Source of the DNA: Turritopsis dohrnii
Lineage: Eukaryota; Cnidaria; Hydrozoa; Anthoathecata; Oceaniidae
Length of the DNA stretch: 64,000 bases
Direction of reading: 5' to 3'
Assembly (NCBI GenBank): GCA_027922465.2
Contig: BQMF02000138.1
Location: 620,001-684,000, forward strand
Shown: positions 1 to 10,525 of the stretch, one piece after another
Position numbering within the stretch: position 1 is the stretch's first letter
Layout of the letters: each line of letters opens with the position of its first letter
Position numbers and translations under genes: made by a program
The notes under the pieces: generated by a model
What the model saw: the letters and a program-made list of their open reading frames with translations, nothing else
What the model was told of the DNA's origin: nothing
Databases searched by the model: none

Positions 1-549
1 CTGTTTTTCTGATCCCCTTGCATTCATGAACTTGCCGAAAACAAAAATGATCCTAGTAAATTTTGGTCAGGTAGATTTATTTGTTACTGAAATCAGCAAC
101 GCTTATCTGTTTCTTATGGCATTTTCATCTTTTTACGCAGAAATTTGTCTGACACATGCTTGAACTAGAACTCAACAGTTGTGAGCGGTGCAGTTCTCCC
201 GACCATACCTTTTTAAGGTGATGAGCAGATTCTGAAAATGTAGCAATGCTCTTTTATAAAATCAATATATAGCTATGAAAATTACGTATGTCTCATAATA
301 ACTTTGAGAATACTTCGATGCTGTATGTATGAATGTGTAGCCACCCTATAGAGGTCCTTTAGAAATTCTTGTGGAGTTATAATCCCTAACGAAATCAACT
401 ATGATGAATCAATAAACTTTGTTTAACACTTAAGAAGCGTGTGAAAGCATCTGAAGGGCTTGCGTTTCCACTAACCACTTTAAAATGCGGGTAGTGAGAA
501 GGCTGGATTAATAGTTTTTACTAACACTAATCACTGTCTTATATTGCAG

Positions 550-757
550 GAAGATATACCAATGGAAATCCCCAAAGTTTCAGACAGGTACTTATCGCAT
601 ACGCTTTTGATAGATTTATACTTTAGCCTTTTTTATGTTTAATTGTTCGACATTTTATCAATGTAATTCATTAGTTAAATTTTCTAACAGGGAAGCTGAT
701 TCAGAGCCAACTGCAGAAACAGAAAACAGAAGCAACAAGATGCCCTACCGGGCAGAA
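550..757 (+). CDS. Possible 5' exons of the recombinase-like gene
   Basis: Two short candidate exons. The first (about 550-587) follows a ttgcag acceptor and ends before a gtactt donor; it reads EDIPMEIPKVSD. The second starts at 691 after a pyrimidine-rich acceptor, keeps the frame and reads EADSEPTAETENRSN followed by MPYRAEV. It must end near 757 at a gtattc donor, because its frame stops at 815-817. Acidic, low-complexity sequence of this kind fits an N-terminal tail. Membership of the gene at 4.7-8.6 kb is inferred only from strand, position and the style of the exons; the second exon's sequence is duplicated downstream at 2.5 kb, so which copy is used cannot be told. Confidence 0.3.
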
Positions 758-2492
758 GTATTCCTGCAGATGACTGGAATACTTTCTGGAGGCTTTTCAG
801 AAAGAAATGAATGTTAGTTAATAATGTTAATTACGGTAGCAGCGATAGCGAATACCGTATTAAAACACCCGCGGACTCCCACTCCTGCTACTCCTCCTCC
901 TACTCCGGCCGAAATGGCAATTAGTCTGTGATTTAGAGTCTGCGATACTATACTAATAACGCAATGTAAGTTTTAATGAAGGAACGCAGCCTTCGAATTT
1001 TGGAAGCTTTTCTGTAACAAACATTTAAAAGTAGACTGCGTTTTGTTTCAAAAGTACATAATCTGATATTTTGTAGCTTAATCCATGAAAGAATGAATTC
1101 TTATCAAATAACCCTACATAAAAATGGGACTTTTAGTTCATTACGCTAACTGAAAATACTTGATATGTTGCTTTTCTTGACGGTAAAGCTTATCAGTTTA
1201 AAATTTCATATTACCTGCGGATGACTGTAAGACTTTCTAGAGCCTTTTCAGAAAGAAATGCTTTAAAACCATATGCATAATGCGGAATGATGTTTGCAGT
1301 ATTTTACATTTTACCTTTTAACAACGATAACTATTAAACTTTATTGTTTCATATAAAACTTCAGTCTTGCTTCAATTTAGAGATTTTTTTAAAAAGATTT
1401 TAATTCAAAGTTGTATTCCCTAAAGAATCTTCAAGAAGTAATTAAGTAATAAAAAGTTCGTCGCGCCAAAAAAAGTTTGTCTGTGCTTAAGAAGTAATAA
1501 CTTAGAATGTAATTTATATACATTCCCGAGAGCATCATTAAAGTTAAGAGACTTTGAAAAATTTTGCCGGAGATCAAGCTTAAAAAGGAACACCGTCAGT
1601 TTAAAAATCCATTAGAGAACACTCTTCCGTGGACGTTTCAGAATACTCCTTTTAAAACTATACAGTATGAAAATCTTTATGTTGTTTGTACCTGAACTTC
1701 ATAGTAAAAACTTTTACTTGGCCATGCGAAATAATAAAAATATCTGTGTTTCCTTTTTATCGTCAGCTTGATAGTATACAAATTTTAGAATCATACAATA
1801 TTTTAAATTCGACTAGTCAATTAAAAAAGTGGTCATCAAATGATAAATAAAATAGGTAGAAGTTGATGAGGAAGATGAGCTGTGCTTCATGATTCCAGAG
1901 CTTTATAAAAACAGGGTAGCTTATCTAGGAACATGAATTAAAAAATTGTATTATATTTAGAAAGACTAATAGAAACCTTACGCATTAAATCGATATAAAC
2001 ATACCATATTGGTAGTCGTTCATATCTGTTTTGAAGCATCAAGAACTGCTTATTTATCACGAATAGCTACTAAGAGTATTAGTTTCACGTAGATTATCAG
2101 TTTGGATCATAAATGTTCTTGATTCTTTTAAGTTTGACAGCCGTATAACCTCTTCTATATCCATATATTCAACCAAAAAATTTTCTCAGATCTACGCGTG
2201 CTTCTTCGCTTCCATTTTTAAAACAACTACGGAAAACGTGAGAACGTTGCATAAGACTCACGTGAAACAACATTTCACCTTGGCATTTAGCCATATGTTA
2301 ATTCTTCCTTTCACTAGAGCTTATATTTTACACTTTTAGAGTCTTTTCAAGCAAAGTACTTGTATACAATGAATATAGTGTGAGTTTAGACTGTTAAATC
2401 ATAAAAAGAATGTAAGTTGGGAACATTAATGATTTGAGTGGCTATTTCCCATCGACAAAAATTGGTCTAGGTTTGGACAGTGAAAAAAAACA
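738..2492. repeat. Rearranged segmental duplication, copy 1
   Basis: Block order in this copy is X (738-815), Z (833-1213), a partial X (1214-1260), Y (1268-1444), W (1445-2492). Every block recurs nearly identically in the adjacent copy at 2.5-4.6 kb. Apart from the candidate exons at 550-757, I see no coding signal here. Confidence 0.85.
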
Positions 2493-2499
2493 AAAACAA

Positions 2500-4600
2500 G
2501 ATGCCCTACCGGGCAGAAGTATTCCTGCAGATGACTGGAAGACTTTCTAGAAAGATTTCAGAAAGAACTGATATTAGTTCAAGCTTTAAAAAGATATGCA
2601 TAATGCAGAATGATGTTGTGGTATTTTACATTTTACCTTTTAACAACGATAACAATTAAACTTTGTTGTCTCATATAAAACTTCAGTCTTGCTTCAATTT
2701 AGAGATTTTTTGAAAAAGATTTTAATTCAAAGTTGTATTCCCTAAAGAATCTTCAAGAAGTAATTACGGTAGTAGCGATACCGAATACCGTATTAAAACA
2801 CCCGCGGACTCCTACTCCTACTACTCCTCCTCCTACTCCGGCCGAAATGGCAATTAGTCTGTGATTTAGAGTCTGCGAGACTCTACTAATAACGCAATGT
2901 AAGTTTTAATGAAGGAACGCAGCCTTCGAATTTTGGAAGCTTTTCTGTAACAAACATTTAAAAGTAGATTGCGTTTTGTTTCAAAAGTACATAATCTGAT
3001 ATTTTGTAGCTTAATCCATGAAAGAATGAATTCTTATCAAATAGCCCTACATAAAAATGGGAGTTTTAGTTCATTACGCTAACTGAAAATACTTGATATT
3101 TTGCTTTTCTTATCAATTCAAAATTTCATATCACCTCAGTTGTTAGCTAACTATACACTATATGTTTCTGTATTAAGGCTTTCAAAGATCTAGTTCGAAA
3201 AGGCAGTTATTTGTTTGAATTCATTTTTGGTTTCATGAAATTATAATTAAAAACATATTTTTTTTTTTTCGAAACGCGTGTATTTTTTCTACACATAGTC
3301 TTACAAAAAATTTTCTTATAAAAAAATCATACACAGCTCATATCACGCATGTATAATTCTTTTGTCTTTAATAAATTAATTTCTGTTGGTTTATGATTAG
3401 ACCCTTTTTACACTAACTAATAATTTTAACAAATTTATCGTTTATGCCTGTTTTCCACCAGTGAAATATAAAAAAACACAAGCCTCAAAGAACTTTGTAG
3501 TAACTTTTCATAACTTTAAGTAAAATTGCTGCTACCGTTTTGCGCCATCTGGCTCTTGTTAAATAATAAAAAGTTTTTCGCGTCAAGAAAAGTCTGTGCT
3601 TAAACTTCGAATTCATTTAATTACATTCCCGAGAGCATCATAAAAGTTAAGAGACCATGAAAAATTTTGCCGGAGACCAAGCTTAAAAAGGAACACCGTC
3701 AGTTTAAAAATCCATTAGAGAACACTCTTCCGTGGACGTTTCAAAATACTCCTTTTAAAACTATACAGTATGAAAATCTTTATGTTGTTTGTACCTGAAC
3801 TTCATAATAAAAACTTTTACTTGGCCTTGCGAAATAATAAAAATATCTGTGTTTCCTTTTTATCGTCAGCTTGATAGTATACAAATTTTAGAATCATACA
3901 ATATTTTAAATTCGACTAGTCAATTAAAAAAGTGGTCATCTGTTGATTAATAAAATGGGTATAAGCTGATGAGGAAGATGAGCTGTGCTTCAAGATTCCA
4001 GAGCTTTATAAAAACAGGATAGCTTACCTAGGAACATGAAATAGAAAATTGTATTATATTTAGAAAAAGACTAATAGAAACCTTACGCATTAAATCGATA
4101 TAAACATACCCTATTGGTAGTCGTTCATATCTGTTTTGAAGCATCAAGAACTGCTTATTTATCAAGAATGACTACTAAGAATATTAGTTTCACGTAGATT
4201 ATCAGTTTGGATCATAAATGTTCTTGATTCTTTTAAGTTTTACAGCCGTACTACAACCTCTTCTATATCCATATATTCAACAAAGAAACTTTCACAGATC
4301 TACGCATGCTTCTTCGCTTCCATTTTTAAAACAACTACGGAAAACGTAAGAACGTTGCATATGACTCACATGAAACAACATTTTTACCTTGGCATCTGCG
4401 ATTTAGCCATATGTTAATTCTTCCTTTCACTAGAGCTTATAATTTACACTTTTAGAGTCTTTTCAAGCAAAGTACTTGTATACAATGAATATAGTGTGAG
4501 TTTAGACTGTTAAATCATAAAAAGAATGTAAGTTGGGAACATTAATGATTTGAGTGGCTATTTCCCATTGACAAAAATTGGTCTAGGTTTGGACAGTGAA
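2500..4600. repeat. Rearranged segmental duplication, copy 2
   Basis: Block order is X (2500-2577), Y (2590-2766), Z (2765-3132), about 430 bp of sequence absent from copy 1 (3133-3562), then W (3563-4600). Y and Z are swapped relative to copy 1. Identity by eye is high, with scattered substitutions and small indels. No convincing exon seen. Confidence 0.85.
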
Positions 4601-4621
4601 AAAAAAAAAAAAAACAAAAAA

Positions 4622-4727
4622 AACACGAACGGTTTCAAAGTATTCCTTGCTTACGCAGGAATACAAAAAACAAAAAAACACGAACGGTTTCAAAGTATTC
4701 CTTGCTTACGCAGGAATACAAAAACGT
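4622..4727. repeat. 53-bp tandem duplication over a splice acceptor
   Basis: Two direct copies of a 53-bp unit, each containing cgaacggtttcaaagtattc and then cttgcttacgcaggaatac. The second copy supplies the likely acceptor (ttgcttacgcag) and the first codons of the exon at 4714. The first copy therefore duplicates an acceptor and a partial exon. Confidence 0.85.
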
Positions 4728-7680
4728 TGATGGTAAACGGCTGGTAAGAATATCTAATGTGCTGTCAGAAAAGTTGATTTCCTAATTTTTAACGTTTTTC
4801 TTGTACAAAGTATTACTTTATCTTATAATTCTTAGGATGAAATGAAAGATTTACTTACAGCATTATATTCCGGAGATTTATTAAAGGCAACAGAGGTAAA
4901 ATTTTTTTTTAGAACTTCTCAACTTGGAAAACAGTTCAATGATTTAAAATTATAGTTTCTTTTCGTTGTAGTCATTCAAAACATGGATTGAGAATAACAC
5001 TTCGGAAGCTAGTGTAGTCCCAAATCCAGTCAAAAGAAAACGCAGAACTAAGTGCCCGTATTGTGGCGTTGAACGTGTTGATCTGAAGCTTCATTTGATA
5101 AAAATCCACAAGATAGCTGATGAACAAGCCCTAAGTCTAAAGAGTCAGTTCAAAATGTACAAGCAGAGAGCAAAATTACCTCCCGAACAAAGGAAAACAA
5201 AACCACGACATCATCCGCGTAAATGTTGTCCTGTGAAAGGCTGTTCAAAGGTAAGCTTTTTCATTGATCAGAATGTTTAGGCATATTAACATTTGTAACT
5301 CGTTTTCTATTGTTGTACCCATTTAGGTTGTTCGAAGAATAGACAACCATTTACGGGATACCCACAAAATCAAGAACAATGTTTTGTTTTCTCGCTTGAA
5401 GAAGTCGTCGGTAGTAGAATTGGATAGCGAGGAGGAAGACAACGGTAATAGCGAGACAAGCGATGAAGACTTTCTTGAAATCGAACATTTCAAAGATTCT
5501 GTAAGGAAATATGGCTTCAAAGAATTTCAGTCTATAGCTAATAGAGATAGCAAAGAAATGGACTCTGATTCTGATGCTGATTACATCGAAGAAAAAGTGA
5601 TCAAGATTGCTAAATTAAAAGATAAAAAGAAAGCCACAGCTTTAAAGAAACTAGGTTTGTATTAAAAGTGTTTCAAAAATTGCTATCATCCAATATTATC
5701 ATTTTTTAAGATACATGGTTGCATTTTTTTATTTTGAAGGGAACGACGCAGAAAAAATTGGAGAAAATGGCAATTCACTTGAAGGGACATTGCAACCGAT
5801 ACATGAAAAAACAGCACAGAAAGGTTTGACTTTATAGTTCTTCTTCCTTTTTGATTGATGTCAGTGGTAATTACATTGTCAAACAAATATTATACATTTG
5901 TGTTACACTAAATTACAGACTCTGCTTCTGAAGTACATCCTACTACACGCGATTCAGAATTAACACCAGAAGAACTTAACAGCGAACCAATTTTGTTGGA
6001 CAAAGCATTGGATGATGTGGATAGTAAGTCTGTATTTTGTTTCAGATATTTGTAAGAACGTAATCTCCTTTATAATAATCCATATACTCATTTTGCTGCA
6101 TTTTCCTCTTTTCTTTACTCTACTGTTTAACATTTAGTTTGTGCATAGTGACGTCATGATTTACGCATTTAAATGCTAAAGCTGATCTTGTTTTTTGTAG
6201 TTCTCAGTGACGATGAAGATGAAGAGGTTGGTTTATACTAACGCCAAATAATGCAGACAAGCTAATGAATTCGTTCAGAAAATGGCAAGAAAGCGTTGAT
6301 GGCAGGTTAAAAACATCAAGAGATGCTATGCAGCGCTCACGCCAAGTACTGTACATTTGGAAATGTGTCAGTAACGACAAATTTGATATCGCATCATTGT
6401 TTTCAAAGGAGGCAATCCGAGATAGTTTTCTAAATCAGTTTGATAAAATCAGAACACCTGGCACCGTCCGCAACTATCTTCTGGCTCTCCGGTTCTTCTT
6501 TGAATTTATGTTGTGTGACAAGCCTGAAAATGCAAGGCCATATTTAGAACAATGTCAAAGGTTGCAAAAAATAATTTCTAATTGGATATCAAATTATCAA
6601 AAACGATTAAATATACGGAAATATGAACGTCAAGTCGAAGATCTCCATCATTTAATATCTGCCGAAGACTTAGTCAAGTTTGACAACTCAAACTTAGTAA
6701 AGGATAGCGAAACAGCAATCCGACAGAGTATGTTTTCGAATGCTCCACTACAAGTCCAAGTATTCTCAAAGTGCAGAGATTACATTATGACATCTTTGAT
6801 ATTGGGTAATGCTTCCAGGCCTGGTGCGATACATAATATGACACTTCAAGAGTTTCAGAATGTCCAGGAATCAGAAAATGGAACCCACATAGTTTATGTG
6901 AAAACTCACAAAACAGCTGCCACTTTGGGCCCAGCTATGATTGTGTTCTCCACTCAATTGTTTAAACTAAGCCATTATTATGTAAAACACATACGTAATA
7001 AACTTCCCGGAATTGAAACGTCACAATGTTCGCATATGTTTGTTAGTTGGTCGGGAAGAAAGATGACAGCGTCAATGGTTGGAGATCAGTTCAACAGCTA
7101 CTTCTCCAGATCAATCAATCTTAATCTGCTAGAAAAGCAGAGAAGAAGGTTTACTACAACTTTAGTGCGAAAATGTTTCGTATCCAAGGCTCACTCTACG
7201 GCTCCAAACATGAAGCAAGATCTCAGTAACATGATGTGCCACAGTCTCGATACAGCTAAAAGATCTTACTTTTTGCAAGAAAAGGCAAAGAACGTATCGA
7301 AAACATACAAGACAATGCAAAATGTTATGCGGTCAAACATTTCACAAAACAATGAAGATCACAACATGCAATTAAGATGTATTTACAAGGAGGTTCTTCA
7401 ATCGAACGAAAACATAACGATTGACACTGTGCGAGCAAAAGCAGATTGCATTGTTGATATTCCGATGTCAGAGAAACAAATTAGAGATAAGTTAAGGTAT
7501 ATAAAAAAGCAGAAGAGCCTTAATGACACAAGCGAGCATCTTGATCATGTAGACGTAAACCATGGAGGTATAAAACAGAAGGAGAACGAACTCAAAATCT
7601 GCTATTGTACTATCCGTGATGCGCTGCATTGTTTAAGTCCTCAGTGTGTAATAACATATAATTGCTATCATCTTGCATAA
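4714..7680 (+). CDS. C2H2 zinc-finger/tyrosine recombinase-like protein (3' end split by a transposon)
   Basis: Exons with good splice sites and matching phases: 4714-4743, 4836-4895, 4972-5250, 5327-5654, 5740-5823, 5919-6023, 6201-6230, then 6257 onward. Exon 4972-5250 holds a C2H2 finger (CPYCGVERVDLKLHLIKIH) and starts a second (CPVKGCSK) that is completed in the next exon (HLRDTH). Acidic linkers follow. The large last exon encodes a tyrosine-recombinase fold. Counting from the ATG at 6265, the candidate catalytic residues are R185 (SRPGAI), K213 or K216 (VKTHKTA), R302 in TLVR where the usual HxxR histidine is Thr, H326 (MCHS) and Y335 (KRSYF). The nine-residue H-to-Y distance is that of known tyrosine recombinases. 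Beyond 7560 the frame is transposon sequence and stops at 7678-7680. The family resembles Crypton-derived proteins; whether it is a domesticated gene or a mobile element is open. Confidence 0.8.
6231..6256 (+). other. Candidate 26-nt intron
   Basis: The stretch runs from gtttat to atgcag and contains tactaac, a perfect branch-point consensus. Without its removal the acidic exon 6201-6230 meets a stop in every frame. With its removal the reading continues DEDEEVDKLMNSFRKW into the large recombinase exon. Confidence 0.5.
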
Positions 7681-8277
7681 TTTTTATAATTTTGGCGTTC
7701 TTGCGTGAAAATTTCGTTCATATTAATTCTCCAATGTGATTAAAGATCGTTAGGGTAAAGTTCTTAGCATGCATAATCTGTAGGAATTGGGAGAATTATG
7801 CAAAAACGTCACAAATATGCAACGAAAGCATTGCAACTTTAGGTCTATATATCTTGTGATCCCCTCAAGCAGTTTTGCCGAGCTTCAGTTTTTGAAGAGA
7901 GAATAATCCTAAGTTTTTGCACGTACCGCGGCACTATCGAGGCGCATTTAAGTCAGAAGATATGTAGATTGGAACTTATACATGAATTACGCGATATCTT
8001 CAACTCTGTATAAAAACATAGATTTTCATTTGTTTCTCAAGGAAGCTTTAGTTTTAATAATCTGCTTGTCACTATGCAGCAAGTTGATCCGTTGTTATAA
8101 TGGATGATATTTGGTTTTTAAATTGTCGTTAATTTTTAAAAAAATATTCGTTTCACCGACAACCAGCCGAAAGCGCATCACGGATGACATCAAAGTGATA
8201 CCGCAATGAATAGAATAGTCATTATCTGATTAATAGAAAAATAAGAGTTCGTTCTCCTTCTGTTTTATACCTCCATG
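7561..8277. mobile_element. 717-bp non-autonomous P-element-like DNA transposon
   Basis: Ends are a perfect 33-bp terminal inverted repeat (7561-7593 and 8245-8277), starting catggagg and ending cctccatg. The insert is flanked by identical 7-bp direct repeats cgtaaac (7554-7560 and 8278-8284). A further perfect 13-bp subterminal inverted repeat lies at 7612-7624 and 8173-8185. The interior has no long ORF. Terminal repeats of about 31 bp beginning CATG, plus short subterminal inverted repeats, are features of P elements; 7 bp is one short of the usual 8-bp target duplication, so the superfamily is tentative. Perfect terminal repeats and target duplication argue for a recent insertion. Confidence 0.9.
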
Positions 8278-8590
8278 CGTAAACGATGCAGATTTTGGAG
8301 AGGAAAAAAATAATACAGATACTGATGATAGCGAGGCGGATATTGATAGTGTCAAAGATTGTTATATTGCTAAAGCTAGGGTTCAATACCTTCCTGATGA
8401 AGTGAAGTTAATACAAAAATGCTTCATGGACATGATCTATGGGTCACACTTAGTAACGCAAAAAACAATGAATGAAGTTGTGGAAAAATCATCATCACTG
8501 AAGCTGTTCGTTCAGAAATACAGTTTCCAAAGACTTATGATAAAGATAAGAACAGAAAAGAAGAACTTTATGAATTCAAGAAAACGTTAA
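8278..8590 (+). CDS. Severed 3' end of the recombinase-like coding exon
   Basis: After the second copy of the 7-bp target duplication the sequence continues in the frame of the upstream exon. It reads DADFGEEKNNTDTDDSEAD, a helical stretch (YLPDEVKLIQKCF) and a basic end (FMNSRKR) before the stop at 8588-8590. With the insert and one target copy removed, the exon runs unbroken from 6257 to this stop. Seen directly: frame continuity at the breakpoint. Inferred: this is the native C-terminus of the protein. Confidence 0.8.
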
Positions 8591-9549
8591 TGCTTTAATG
8601 AACGTTTGGTTCTTCTGTTGCACTTTGCTCTTCAGAAACCTTAAGTTTTAATTGGTTATGAGTGTATCTTGTGGACTCTTATGTCCACATCTTTGTGTTT
8701 TTGAAATAAACTTCATCAAAAAAGCACCTCTTGGTCAGTCAATTCCCCTATTCGAAACAAAATGATATACTTCATTTTAACCAACTTTGTTTTGTTTTCC
8801 TCATTGGACCCTCACACAAATTGACATACAATATCTCGCCTCGTGTTGAATCAGATTATAATGACTGAGTTTCGAGTGTTCTGTCGATTACCACATTGCT
8901 ATTTTGCAGATAACGTTATCATTCACTCGAATCTGGGAAATTTTAATCATATAGATTGAGAATGTCAGGGAATATTGAGCTTCAAAGGATTTATTTAAGT
9001 TATGCCAATTTAAATCTTTTGTAACATTCCTACTATTCGTAAGGTAACACGTTTTTCTGATGGGCTATACTTTCTTTCTCCTCGTGGTGTTTGAATTGAA
9101 TGTCAAAATCCTTGGAGGAAACAAAGAACGAAATGGAAAAGATAACTCTATTATGTAAGCACGTATAAATGTTATGTTTACATCACATGATGTTTTTTTT
9201 TTATCCATGGATAATTTTCTGTTCCGTTGCTGTCCGGAGAAAATTTTCGAGAAGTGGAACAAATAGTAAAATCAGTTGAGAGTGGTCCATTAATCCTCCT
9301 TACGAATACCTGTTTTTATACTTAAAAGTGAAACTCAATCTCTGTTGAGCTTGAGAAGACTCTATGTTCCTAAATTTCTAATATGTAAGTTAGAAAAAAG
9401 GATCCCAGAAAAAAACCCTGAAATGATAAAAATGTCAATCAGATATCTCGCAAGAAAGATTTTCACATCCAAACAAAGTTTAATCAAGAATATGAAAATA
9501 CCAAAACTACTCTTTGTCATTTTGAAACAGCTGCAGCAATCTAATTTAA
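8591..9549. other. No gene recognised
   Basis: AT-rich sequence after the recombinase stop. aataaa-like motifs near 8706 could serve polyadenylation. The only long frames are low-complexity and run on both strands, so I do not call them coding. Confidence 0.5.
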
Positions 9550-9554
9550 CAGTA

Positions 9555-9720
9555 GAAACTTTCACGGGAATAAACTTTTGCGGGCATAAACTTTCACGTT
9601 TTTTTTCTCGGAAATGGGCAAAAGTTTCTTTCACAAGAAAGTGCAGAATTCACCAAAACGCAAAAGTTTATTCCCTGAATTTCGTGGGGAAAATTTTCCG
9701 CGAAAGTTTTTTCCGTTAAA
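9555..9720. repeat. Degenerate foldback repeat
   Basis: About 21 bp containing gggaataaacttttgcg (about 9560-9582) is repeated inverted as cgcaaaagtttattccc (about 9659-9681), with more tttcgcg-like motifs around it. It looks like a small palindromic dispersed repeat. Confidence 0.55.
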
Positions 9721-10525
9721 GTAGTTCCTTAAATTCTATTAAGTTAGACATTCAAGTGTAAAAAATTAATCGGCATAATGCTGTTACATTAAAATGAAAA
9801 GAAAAAAAATTCTTTCCGTTTCCACTCCCCCCTCCAAAGCAAATATATGTAATTCCATAAGAAGTATGCATTTGATGCCTCAAGAATAAGCCAATTAGAA
9901 CTTTTGACCATGTGCCCAAAATTCTATTTCTGGTTGTTAGTATTCTACCCAAAATATTCCAATTATTGGGCACAAGAACACCCGATTTTTTGCTCTAAAG
10001 CACTTTTTCCATTAGTTCTTCTCATTGAACACCACATGAGAAGAAATTAAACAACATCTCTGCACTATTTGCAACAGCACAACTGCTACAGCTACAAGCA
10101 TTAAGTGTACGTTAATATATAGACCCTTAATGGCGTTTTCAGACCAGAAATTTTCCACAAATGTCTAAGTAAGCAAATTAAAAGGCGGTGAACTAAAGTG
10201 AAACACGGATGTTTTTACACGCCTTTAAGCAATGTATCTATTGAATTACCTTTCAAAACTGGATTGTTCCGTGGAGCATGTTTACTTGGTAGTGCTTACT
10301 TGGTAGTGCTCTGATTAACAATATGTTTTGCTTGAATCAATTTTTATAGGGAAATGGTAAATCAGAAACTATGGCTTATATGGAACATTAACCATGATAA
10401 ACTAAGATTAACTTCCAAATGTCATTAAGTACCTTGTCAGACTTTGCGCAACCAAAATAGACAGAATTTAAGTTGCCCTTTTTTTCCATTGGCCATTAGG
10501 AAAAAGGGCGCATTGATCGAGATGT
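9721..10525. other. No gene recognised
   Basis: AT-rich spacer. A short direct repeat (acttggtagtgctt) occurs near 10285-10315. Nothing coding seen. Confidence 0.5.
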
